From NCBI GenBank assembly GCA_028871235.1, contig JAGWNO010000007.1, positions 1 to 25,228 of the forward strand: a stretch of 25,228 bases of DNA, read 5' to 3'. This stretch comes from Gammaproteobacteria bacterium (GTDB lineage: Bacteria; Pseudomonadota; Gammaproteobacteria; Natronospirales; REEB76). A model generated the notes under the pieces. It was not told the origin of the DNA and made no database searches. It was given only the letters and a program-made list of their open reading frames with translations. Shown here in pieces: positions 1 through 6,845 of the stretch. The translations under genes were made by a program, and so were the position numbers. The stretch's first letter is position 1. Every line of letters begins with the position of its first letter.

Positions 1-2
1 CC

Positions 3-335
3 GGTCCGGTGCCCGGCGTTTTCAATCTGTCGTTCAGTTGGGCGCCGAACAACCGGTTCATGGGTTCCGATACGGCAACCTATATTATAAATTTCGGCAG
101 TGCACTGACGACCTCACCATTTGTTGCAAATGGTAGTGGTTGGTCATCGGTGGCGCATATTCAGGGTATTGCTGGAGGTTGCAGTGGCTGGATCGTTGCG
201 GGCAACGGATCGGGCGCCCAGGGCGGCACGCCCTGTACGCCCGTCAACGTACCGGAACCGGCAGTGCTGGGCATATTCGGACTGGGTATCGTCATGATTG
301 GGCTGCTGGTGGGTCTGCATCGTCGCATACACTAG
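3..335 (+). CDS. PEP-CTERM sorting-domain protein, C-terminal part (5' end outside window)
   Basis: This is the C-terminal end of a larger secreted protein. The frame is open to the left edge, so the true start lies outside the window. The visible part is rich in Gly, Ser, Thr and Asn, as in surface or exopolysaccharide-associated proteins. It ends in a tripartite sorting signal: the motif VPEP about 28 residues before the stop, a hydrophobic helix (AVLGIFGLGIVMIGLLVGL), and a short basic tail (HRR). In known systems such tails are recognised by the membrane protease EpsH/exosortase, and the proteins are usually linked to extracellular polysaccharide production. No exosortase gene is in this window. 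The body of the protein is not recognisable. The two Cys in the visible part (GGCSG and TPCTP) could form a disulfide, which is inference. Confidence 0.8.
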   Translation, partial: GPVPGVFNLSFSWAPNNRFMGSDTATYIINFGSALTTSPFVANGSGWSSVAHIQGIAGGCSGWIVAGNGSGAQGGTPCTPVNVPEPAVLGIFGLGIVMIGLLVGLHRRIH

Positions 336-366
336 GTCAGGCAGCTTAAAGTCAAATCTCATTCAA

Positions 367-396
367 GCAATCCCCGGAAACGGGGATTGCTTTTTT
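367..396 (+). terminator. Rho-independent terminator after the PEP-CTERM gene
   Basis: A perfect 10-bp stem, GCAATCCCCG pairing with CGGGGATTGC, closes a GAAA tetraloop and is followed directly by six T residues. It lies 31 bases after the stop codon of the PEP-CTERM gene. The gene on its other side (the MBL hydrolase) runs toward it from the right, so it may also slow transcription from that side, but the T tract favours the plus strand. Confidence 0.92.
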
Positions 397-446
397 AACG
401 GGCATGCCCGGCCAAGCGCATGCAGTGAATAGATGCTGGATTTGAA

Positions 447-1427
447 TCACCGTGTTTGGATATTGAGGGTAGCAAGCTCAGTCCGATCCAGCCACGCCGC
501 CAATCCTTTGGCATTGAGATCAATATCCATTGCCAGCCACAGGTCCACGCTGTCCTGATCCAGCGTGCAGCCGTGCGCGCGCACCCGCTGCACCAGCCAG
601 GCGTGCATCAGTGTTTTCATGCAGGCGATGCGCTCCGCGCCCCTGCCGGCGCAACTATGGGCGATGCTCACGTAGGCGTCGAGACAGGCGTGCATGTCGG
701 CGGCCAGCCGCGGCGTATCCAGGACGCGGCTGTAATGGGTGAGGAACACGGCTTCCGGTTCGAATGACATGATGCGGTCCAGCGAGGCGTGGGCCTGCTG
801 CGGATCAAAATGCGTGGGCGTGGTGGCCGGGAAGATGAACGCGCCCTTGACGGTGTTGAACGCCCGGTAGGAGATGCCGAAGGTATCGCCGGCGAATACG
901 CCGCGGCTGTCATGGTCCACGATGCAGTAATGGTGCAGCGCATGACCGGGAGTATGGATGAACAGCAGCTCGCTATCGCCCAAACGCAGGCGCGCGCCGT
1001 CCGCTACTTCCATGACCCGCTCCGGCGGGATGGCCCGGGGTTCGCCGTACAGCCGCGCGAAAAGCGTCTCGCCGTACACGGCTTGGGTGCCGGCGATGAG
1101 CTTGTCCGGCGCCAGCATATGCGGCACGCCGCGTGGATGCAGCACCACCCGGGCATTCGGCAGGTGCTGCAGCAACTCTCCGGCGCCGCCCGCATGGTCC
1201 AGATGCACGTGCGTGAGGAATACATAATCCACGTCGCCGGGGTCAATATTTTTTTTCCCGAGTGCCGCCAGGAGACGCGGCACGGAGTGGTTGACGCCCA
1301 CATCCACGAATGCCGCCCGCCCGCCGCGCACCAGGAGATGGCTGGCGTCGAGCCGCGGGCGCACGTAGTCCGTGTCCACGGCGGTGATGCCATGGTCGAA
1401 ATCCCAGAGTGCGGGTATGTTGGACAT
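447..1427 (-). CDS. MBL-fold (metallo-beta-lactamase superfamily) hydrolase
   Basis: This is a 326-residue cytoplasmic protein of the metallo-beta-lactamase fold. The metal-binding signature THVHLDH is at residues 72-78 (H73, H75, D77, H78). Further ligands are H162 (in TPGHALHH), D181 (in AGDT) and H231 (in LTHYSR). This full set indicates a dinuclear metal hydrolase. The class resembles glyoxalase II-like and other thioester or phosphoester hydrolases, and the substrate cannot be read from the sequence. The C-terminal 90 residues are an extra mostly helical segment beyond the core. The start at 1427 was chosen because CTGAGAGG lies just upstream; an in-frame alternative 30 bases upstream has no clear ribosome binding site. 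The gene follows rimO on the same strand after 43 bases, so the two are probably co-transcribed. Nothing suggests a functional link with RimO. Confidence 0.85.
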   Translation of the reverse strand: MSNIPALWDFDHGITAVDTDYVRPRLDASHLLVRGGRAAFVDVGVNHSVPRLLAALGKKNIDPGDVDYVFLTHVHLDHAGGAGELLQHLPNARVVLHPRGVPHMLAPDKLIAGTQAVYGETLFARLYGEPRAIPPERVMEVADGARLRLGDSELLFIHTPGHALHHYCIVDHDSRGVFAGDTFGISYRAFNTVKGAFIFPATTPTHFDPQQAHASLDRIMSFEPEAVFLTHYSRVLDTPRLAADMHACLDAYVSIAHSCAGRGAERIACMKTLMHAWLVQRVRAHGCTLDQDSVDLWLAMDIDLNAKGLAAWLDRTELATLNIQTR

Positions 1428-1470
1428 GCCTCTCAGTCCTGTGGGTAAGGACCGCATTGTAGCGCCCCAG

Positions 1471-2811
1471 CTAGCTCACTTCGGCGTGCAGATCGTAATG
1501 ATCACTGTGCACGATGCGTGTCCTGGCGAACTGCCCCGGTTTGAGCTGGCCGGCATTGCGCACATGCACCAGGCCGTCGATTTCCGGTGCGTCGGCGAAG
1601 CTGCGCGCCAGCGCCTTGCCGTCCGCGACGCTGTCCACCAGTACCGTCAATTCACGGCCGACGAAACGCCGCAGGCGCTCGCGGCTGATGTCTGCCTGCA
1701 ACTGCATGAATGCCGTGCGGCGCGCCTCCATCTCCGCCGGGGAAACGTGCTGCGGCAGCGCGTTGGCATCGGCACCCGCCACCGGCGAATAGGCGAAACA
1801 GCCGACGCGGTCCAGCTGCGCCGCCTTTATAAAGGCAAGCAGCTCCTCGAAGTCCTGTTCGGTCTCGCCCGGAAAACCGACGATGAAGGTGGAGCGGATG
1901 GTGAGGTCGGGGCAAATCCTGCGCCATTCCTGGATGCGCCTGAGCGCTTTCTCGCCGCCCGCCGGCCGGCGCATGGCTTTGAGCAGGCGCGGGCTGGCGT
2001 GCTGCAGCGGGATATCCATGTACGGCAGGATTTTTTCCTGTGCCATCAGCGGGATCACGTCATCCACGTGCGGATAGGGATAGACGTAATGCAGCCGCAC
2101 CCATACGCCGAGCTCCGCGAGCGCGCGGCACAGGTCGGTCATGTGGGTGCGGTACTCGCGCCCGCGCCAGGCAGCGCCGGCATAACGGATATCGGCGCCG
2201 TAGGCCGAGGTGTCCTGGGCCACCACCAGCAGTTCCTTGACGCCGTCCCGGATCAGTTTCTCCGCCTCGCGCAGTACCGCATCGATGCGGCGGCTCACCA
2301 GCTTGCCGCGCAGCTTCGGGATGATGCAGAAACTGCACTTGTGGTTGCAGCCCTCGGAGATCTTCAGGTAAGCGTAATGCCGCGGCGTGAGTTTGATGCC
2401 GCTCGCCGGGATCAGGTCCAGGTAAGGGTTGCGCGGCGGCGGCGCCAGTTGCGCGTGCACCGCGCGCATCACCGACTCATAATCATGGGGGCCGGTGATG
2501 GCCAGCACCTCAGGGTGACGCTCGCGGATGAGCGCCTCGCGGCTGCCGAGGCAGCCGGTGACGATCACCTTGCCGTTCTCGGCCAGTGCCTCGCCGATGG
2601 CGTCCAGGGATTCCTGCTGCGCGGACTCGATGAAACCGCAGGTGTTCACCACCACCAGATCCGCGGCGCGGTATCCGCCCACCACCTCGTAGCCCTCGAT
2701 GCGCAACTGTGTGAGGATGCGCTCGGAGTCCACCAGCGCCTTGGGGCAGCCCAGGCTCACGAAGCCGATCTTGGGGGTGGAATGGGCGAGGCGGTCGGAG
2801 ATGGCGGCCAT
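1471..2811 (-). CDS. rimO: Ribosomal protein S12 (Asp89) methylthiotransferase RimO
   Basis: RimO is a radical-SAM enzyme that adds a methylthio group to a conserved aspartate of ribosomal protein S12. The 446 residues match the usual family length of about 440. The N-terminal UPF0004 domain carries the three cysteines of the auxiliary 4Fe-4S cluster: C22 (SLGCPKALVDSE), C58 (NTCGFI) and C87 (TGCLG). The radical-SAM cluster CxxxCxxC is C155, C159 and C162 (EGCNHKCSFCIIP). The SLGCPKALVDSE form is typical of RimO rather than of the tRNA enzyme MiaB. The C-terminus from about residue 375 fits a TRAM RNA/protein-binding domain. A sigma70-like promoter lies just upstream, and the MBL hydrolase follows downstream. 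All catalytic residues are present. Confidence 0.96.
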   Translation of the reverse strand: MAAISDRLAHSTPKIGFVSLGCPKALVDSERILTQLRIEGYEVVGGYRAADLVVVNTCGFIESAQQESLDAIGEALAENGKVIVTGCLGSREALIRERHPEVLAITGPHDYESVMRAVHAQLAPPPRNPYLDLIPASGIKLTPRHYAYLKISEGCNHKCSFCIIPKLRGKLVSRRIDAVLREAEKLIRDGVKELLVVAQDTSAYGADIRYAGAAWRGREYRTHMTDLCRALAELGVWVRLHYVYPYPHVDDVIPLMAQEKILPYMDIPLQHASPRLLKAMRRPAGGEKALRRIQEWRRICPDLTIRSTFIVGFPGETEQDFEELLAFIKAAQLDRVGCFAYSPVAGADANALPQHVSPAEMEARRTAFMQLQADISRERLRRFVGRELTVLVDSVADGKALARSFADAPEIDGLVHVRNAGQLKPGQFARTRIVHSDHYDLHAEVS

Positions 2812-2837
2812 GAGTGTACCTGTAAAACGGGGCGCGT

Positions 2838-2866
2838 ATGCTACGCGGGGCCCCGCTGGCTGGCAA
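2838..2866 (-). promoter_or_regulatory. Putative sigma70 promoter of rimO with a palindromic spacer
   Basis: Read on the minus strand there is TTGCCA (-35, five of six consensus bases), a 17-base spacer and TAGCAT (-10, four of six). This places the transcript start about 20 bases before the rimO ATG. The spacer contains the 12-base perfect palindrome GCGGGGCCCCGC (2845-2856), exactly where an operator would lie. The genome is GC-rich, so a chance GC palindrome is possible. Confidence 0.45.
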
Positions 2867-2994
2867 GAAACCCCGTATTTTCAGGGCCCTGGATACGGGC
2901 GGCGGCCACGAACCGGGCCCCGGCGGCTGTCAACTTTCGCCGACGCGCTCCGTTGTTGTCACAATAGATCAACGCGCATTTCACTGGAGGCAAC

Positions 2995-3819
2995 ATGCCC
3001 CACGGTTACCGGCCATATGTCTATGCATTTCTGCTGGCGACCGGCCTCGCCGCCGGCGCACCGGGGCATGCCGCCTCACAGGCCGGCACGGTGGTGCTGG
3101 CGGTGGGCACCGTAACGGATCTGGCCGCGGACGGCAGCCGGCGCGCGCTGCATGACGGCGACAGCATTTATGCCGGCGACAGTCTCGGCACCGGCGACGG
3201 CAGCTATGCCGATCTCGACTTCGAGGACGGCGGGCGCATCCTGCTCAGGCCCGGCACCCAGTTCCAGATCGAGGGCTATCAGTACGCTGCCGCGGCGCAT
3301 GCAACGGCCGGCACAGCGGCAACGGCCCCGGTCCCGGAAACCCACGAGAGTGCCTTCTTCCGCCTCATCAAGGGCGGGCTGCGCGCCATCAGCGGGCTCA
3401 TCGGCCATCAGACGCGCGCCGATTACCGCCTCGATACTCCCGTCGCCACCATCGGTATCCGCGGCACGGAATACGAAGTGCGCTACTGCGGGACCGACTG
3501 TGCCGAAGCGGCGGACAACGGTGGCCCGTCCCATGACGGGTTGTACGCCGGGGTGGACCGGGGCGCCATCGCCGTCAGCAACCAGGCGGGCGAGACCATC
3601 ACCACCGCCGGCCGCTTCCTGTATGTCAGGGATGCCCATGCCGCCATCACGGTGCTGCCCGGCCGGCCGCCGGCGTTGCGGCACATGCGCCTGCCGGAAC
3701 GCTATCAAAAGCTGGAACAAGCCCGGCTGAAACATATCGACAGCCGCCGGCTCGAGGAACGCCGCCGCTTGCGTCAACAGCTGCGCCTGCGCGCGCATCG
3801 CGTGGGGGGCGGCGCTTGA
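2995..3819 (+). CDS. Secreted FecR-domain protein
   Basis: This is a 274-residue protein with an N-terminal signal peptide (hydrophobic core YAFLLATGLAAGAPG, likely cleavage after GHAAS near residue 28). A FecR domain follows, from about residue 30 to 165: GTVVLAVGTV, the DGDSIYAGDSLGTGDGSYADLDFEDGGRI-type strand pattern and the LRPGTQFQI motif. The second half has the TPVATIGIRGTEYEV motif typical of stand-alone secreted FecR proteins. A Cys pair (RYCGTDC) follows directly. The C-terminal 40 residues are a strongly basic, probably helical tail rich in Arg, Leu and Gln. GGAGG sits five bases before the ATG. No ECF sigma factor or TonB receptor lies nearby, so it is unlikely to be a classic FecR anti-sigma regulator. 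A role as an extracytoplasmic structural or sensing module is inferred. Confidence 0.85.
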   Translation: MPHGYRPYVYAFLLATGLAAGAPGHAASQAGTVVLAVGTVTDLAADGSRRALHDGDSIYAGDSLGTGDGSYADLDFEDGGRILLRPGTQFQIEGYQYAAAAHATAGTAATAPVPETHESAFFRLIKGGLRAISGLIGHQTRADYRLDTPVATIGIRGTEYEVRYCGTDCAEAADNGGPSHDGLYAGVDRGAIAVSNQAGETITTAGRFLYVRDAHAAITVLPGRPPALRHMRLPERYQKLEQARLKHIDSRRLEERRRLRQQLRLRAHRVGGGA

Positions 3820-3881
3820 TGGCTGCGCCTGCAAACAGGACGGCACGCGGGCGGTTGAATCAAAACACTCAAAACAGGGAT

Positions 3882-3901
3882 CGCTGGTTTTATGACCAGC
3901 G
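3882..3901. other. Stem-loop in the FecR/peroxidase intergenic region
   Basis: CGCTGGT (3882-3888) pairs with ACCAGCG (3895-3901) around a six-base loop. It lies 62 bases after the FecR stop, between two convergent genes. No T tract follows on the plus strand, so it is at best a weak or Rho-assisted terminator. A second short hairpin, GCCCG/CGGGC at 4005-4017 followed by GTTTC, lies nearer the other gene. The rest of this 223-base gap shows no gene. Confidence 0.3.
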
Positions 3902-4042
3902 GCACAGTTCATCGCCGCCCATCCACACCCGGCCGGAACCGCTGTAACTGAAGATGCCGGGGCTCATACGCCGCCGGATCATCCACACTATGGCATTACG
4001 GCCAGCCCGCTGCGGGCGTTTCACCCGGGCAACCGCCGCGTC

Positions 4043-4807
4043 TCACAGCGCCGCCTGCAGATCCGCGCGCAATTGCCTGTCCTCCGGCAGCGTCTTCGGG
4101 GAATAACGCTTCACGATCCTGCCGTCCTTGCCGATGAGGAACTTCTCGAAGTTCCACTGGATGTCGGCGCCCCCGGTTGCGCCTTTCAGCCAGACATATA
4201 AAGGATGGGCGCCGGCGCCGTTCACCTCGATCTTGCTGGTGAGCGGGAAAGTCACGTCGTAGCGGGTACTGCAGAACTGCTGGATCTGTGCCTCGCTGCC
4301 CGGCTCCTGCTGGCCGAACTGGTTGCAGGGCAGGCCCAGGACCGTGAACCCCCTGCCCTGAAATTCACGTTGGAGTTTCTCCAGACCGGCGTATTGGGGT
4401 GTCAGGCCGCATTCGCTCGCCACATTCACCACCAGCAGCGTCCTGCCCTTGAAGTCCTTGAGTGGTTTGTCCCGGCCATCGATGCTCTTGACGGAAAAAT
4501 CATGGAAACTCGTCATGGCTCTCTCCCCCGCCGGGAATAGCGGCATAGGTTGCTGCTGACGGCGGTGTAATCTGCGGACCAGCAGTATAGCAACGCCGAT
4601 CATGACGAACAGTACAAATCCGCCCAACTGCCACGGCCAGCCAAGTTGCGGCAGCAGCATGAGCGCGAATCCGACCACGCCCGCAGCGCCGGCGGGAATC
4701 ACCAAACGCAGTCGCGGCACCAACACATCCGCGACCGCCAGGACCGCGGCCAGCAGTCCCCAGTCGAGGAAGCTGAGGGATTCCAGAAAATAAAGCACGG
4801 GATTCAT
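4043..4807 (-). CDS. NfeD-like membrane domain fused in frame to glutathione peroxidase
   Basis: One uninterrupted 254-residue frame has two parts. Residues 1-85 hold two or three hydrophobic segments around LLAAVLAVADVLV, AAGVVGFALMLLP and LGGFVLFVMIGVAILLVRR. This resembles the membrane part of NfeD-like (YbbK-type) proteins, but the OB-fold that normally follows is absent. Residues 98-254 are a complete glutathione peroxidase of the BtuE/GPx family. It has the peroxidatic Cys in NVASECGLTPQY (in selenoenzymes this position is Sec), the GLPCNQFGQQEPG motif with the catalytic Gln, and the WNFEKFLI motif with catalytic Trp and Asn. This half reduces hydroperoxides using thiols, probably thioredoxin in bacteria. 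An internal ATG at 4516 has a strong ribosome binding site, so a soluble peroxidase may be made alone or as well. If the fusion is real, the peroxidase would be anchored at the inner membrane. Confidence 0.75.
   Translation of the reverse strand: MNPVLYFLESLSFLDWGLLAAVLAVADVLVPRLRLVIPAGAAGVVGFALMLLPQLGWPWQLGGFVLFVMIGVAILLVRRLHRRQQQPMPLFPAGERAMTSFHDFSVKSIDGRDKPLKDFKGRTLLVVNVASECGLTPQYAGLEKLQREFQGRGFTVLGLPCNQFGQQEPGSEAQIQQFCSTRYDVTFPLTSKIEVNGAGAHPLYVWLKGATGGADIQWNFEKFLIGKDGRIVKRYSPKTLPEDRQLRADLQAAL
4517..4529 (-). promoter_or_regulatory. Strong internal ribosome binding site before the peroxidase domain
   Basis: On the minus strand GGGGGAGAG (4521-4529) lies about six bases before an ATG (4514-4516). 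That ATG begins the peroxidase domain with MTSFHDF, the normal start of this family. This site is better than the one before the fusion start at 4807. It suggests that a separate 157-residue soluble peroxidase is translated from the same message. Confidence 0.6.
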
Positions 4808-4904
4808 GCGCGGTCTCTTGCCCACAGCACCCGGGGCTTGCACCGTGGTCTGCATGGGTCGTAAGGTTCGGTACCGGAGCATAATGGATTTGAGGAGACG
4901 CATC

Positions 4905-5579
4905 ATGGGCAAGGTGATCTCGTTCCCGCGGGTGGGCGGCGGTACGGCCGCGGGTTATCTCGCCGAGACCGGAAAGCAAAATGCGCCCGGCGTGGTGGTG
5001 ATCCAGGAATGGTGGGGACTGCAGGGCCAGATCAAGGCCAGCTGTGACCGCTTTGCGGAGGCGGGTTTCCACGCGCTCGCACCGGACCTTTATGACGGCA
5101 AGGTGGTCCCTTACCACGACGCGGCCGCCGCCGGCGCCGCCATGGGTTCCCTGGATTTCAAGGCGGCGACCTCCCAGGCGGTACGCGGCGCGGTGCAGTA
5201 CCTCAAATCCCGCGGTGGCAAGGTGGGGCTCACCGGCTTCTGCATGGGTGGCGCGGTGGCCGTCATCGGCGCGGTGCATATCCCCGAACTGGACGCAGCC
5301 GTGACTTTCTACGGCCTGCCGCCGCAGAACGTGGCGGCGGCCAAGGACGTGCGCGTGCCCCTGCAGGGCCATTTCGCCAACCAGGACGACTGGTGCACGC
5401 CGGCCACGGTGGATGGCTTCGAGAAGGCGCTCAAGGCGTCCGGCAAGACCTTCGAGATCTACCGCTATGACGGCCAGCACGCCTTCATGAACTCTGAGCG
5501 CAAGGAAGTCTATGACGGGAAGGCGGCCAAGCTTGCCTGGGAACGCTGTGTGAAATTCTTCAAGCAGCACCTGGCATGA
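4905..5579 (+). CDS. Dienelactone hydrolase family protein
   Basis: This is a 224-residue cytoplasmic alpha/beta hydrolase of the dienelactone hydrolase family. The nucleophile is C113 in GFCMGG, the cysteine form of the elbow that is diagnostic for the family. The acid is in ANQDDW (D161 or D162) and the histidine is H192 in GQHAF. The QEWWG motif near residue 34 supplies the Glu that holds the Cys in known enzymes. Family members hydrolyse dienelactone in chloroaromatic breakdown, but many are general carboxylic-ester hydrolases, and no aromatic pathway genes are nearby. The start at 4905 is supported by GAGGAG eight to thirteen bases upstream; an earlier in-frame ATG at 4806 would overlap the divergent gene. 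A CATAAT box at 4880-4885 is a possible -10 element, with no good -35. Confidence 0.9.
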   Translation: MGKVISFPRVGGGTAAGYLAETGKQNAPGVVVIQEWWGLQGQIKASCDRFAEAGFHALAPDLYDGKVVPYHDAAAAGAAMGSLDFKAATSQAVRGAVQYLKSRGGKVGLTGFCMGGAVAVIGAVHIPELDAAVTFYGLPPQNVAAAKDVRVPLQGHFANQDDWCTPATVDGFEKALKASGKTFEIYRYDGQHAFMNSERKEVYDGKAAKLAWERCVKFFKQHLA

Positions 5580-5663
5580 CGCCAACTACTGTCGCTCCAG
5601 AGCATTTTCTGGATTGTCGTCCCGGCGGCATCCGGATGACATGGCAATGATCCGGAATAGGCG

Positions 5664-6728
5664 TCAACCGGCCAGAGCGATCTGATTTTTCCCGCGCGCC
5701 TTGCCATGCAGGAGGGCGCGGTCGGCGGCATCAAAAAGCTCCCGGATGGCCGCGCCGTGGGCCGGATATTCCGCGATACCGATGGAAACCGACAGCTCGG
5801 TAAGGCCCGGCGCTTCCCGGGCGAGGCTAGCCTTGATGCCGGCCGCAATCCGTTCCGCGAGGATGCGGGCGCCGGCGGCGGACGTGAGCGGCAACAGCAC
5901 CACGAATTCGTCGCCGCCGAAACGTGCCGCCACGTCGGAACCGCGCAGATTTTCCCGCAGGGTTTGCGCGGCCGCCGTCAGGATGCGGTCGCCCGCGGCA
6001 TGACCCAGCCGGTCGTTCACGGATTTGAAGTTGTCCAGGTCCAGCACCAGCAGGGTGAAATTGCTCCGGTAGCGTGCGGCCACGTGTAATTGATATTCCG
6101 CGAGTTCGAAGAACAGCGCCTTCCGGTACAGCCCGGTGAGCGTATCGTGGTGCGCGATGCTTGCCATGTGCGCCAGCGCCTTGCTCAGTTCGTGCATCAT
6201 CACGCCACAGGCGATGACCAGCAGGACGAAGCTGGCGACGAACTCGATGGGTTCCTGGTCGCGCAACTCGATCCTGGTGTGTACAAGCAACAGACCAAGC
6301 GCCGCCAACGCCATCAGCAGCAGCAGGAACAGCACGCCGCGCCGGAAGGGGTGCAGGAACAGCACCACCGGGGGCAGCAGGAACATCCAGGACAGGCCGG
6401 TGTGGTGATACAGCTGTCCAGCGGCAAAAAGACCGAGCAACAGCGGCACATAGAAACGGGTCAGGGCCAGGTGTCCCCGCGCGGTGAGCGCCGCGCTGGC
6501 AAACATGCCGAGGGCGCTGAGCGCGGAAAAAGTCAGCCAACCCCAGGTGCGGTGGATGTCACGATCAAGCCAAGGCTCCAGCACCGCATACATGCCGAGC
6601 GTGAGGCATATGACCGTGACAAATACGGCTTGATCCTGCCTCAGGGTGGTGGCACCCGGGACGGTGCTGTCGGTGGCGTGTGCGGGACGCAGCCGCTGGG
6701 CTAAACGGGCCAGGGGATTTGGCGGCAT
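5664..6728 (-). CDS. Membrane diguanylate cyclase (GGDEF) with inhibitory site
   Basis: This is a 354-residue inner-membrane enzyme that makes cyclic di-GMP from two GTP. About five or six hydrophobic segments occupy residues 33-178, with a sensory role inferred. The C-terminal GGDEF domain starts at DTLTGLYRK (about 195). The metal site is in VLDLDNFKSVND (229-239), the signature is GGDEF at 271-275, and the domain ends with SIGIAEYP and ADRALLHGKARGKNQI. RGSD at 262-265 lies exactly five residues before GGDEF and is the RxxD inhibitory I-site, so product feedback is expected. AGGA lies just before the start. The gene follows mnmG on the same strand after 117 bases and may be read with it. 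The membrane domain does not match a family I can name. Confidence 0.92.
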   Translation of the reverse strand: MPPNPLARLAQRLRPAHATDSTVPGATTLRQDQAVFVTVICLTLGMYAVLEPWLDRDIHRTWGWLTFSALSALGMFASAALTARGHLALTRFYVPLLLGLFAAGQLYHHTGLSWMFLLPPVVLFLHPFRRGVLFLLLLMALAALGLLLVHTRIELRDQEPIEFVASFVLLVIACGVMMHELSKALAHMASIAHHDTLTGLYRKALFFELAEYQLHVAARYRSNFTLLVLDLDNFKSVNDRLGHAAGDRILTAAAQTLRENLRGSDVAARFGGDEFVVLLPLTSAAGARILAERIAAGIKASLAREAPGLTELSVSIGIAEYPAHGAAIRELFDAADRALLHGKARGKNQIALAG

Positions 6729-6845
6729 GGATTGTCCTGCAAGAGCCCCGGTAACGAAGTTATATGGACCCGGTCACTGCCGCTGCCGCTGTACTGCCGG
6801 TCCGGTCATCATAGTACCCTCTCGGCAGAGGCGCCAAGGATTGCA

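Noticed and set aside
1372..2967. Very long open frame (531 codons) opposite rimO
   Set aside because: It is antisense to a complete, motif-bearing rimO. Its translation is low-complexity and rich in His, Arg and Ala, as expected from the opposite strand of a GC-rich gene.
5597..5612. CCAGA/TCTGG hairpin after the dienelactone hydrolase gene as a terminator
   Set aside because: The stem is only five bases and no T tract follows it. It could be chance.
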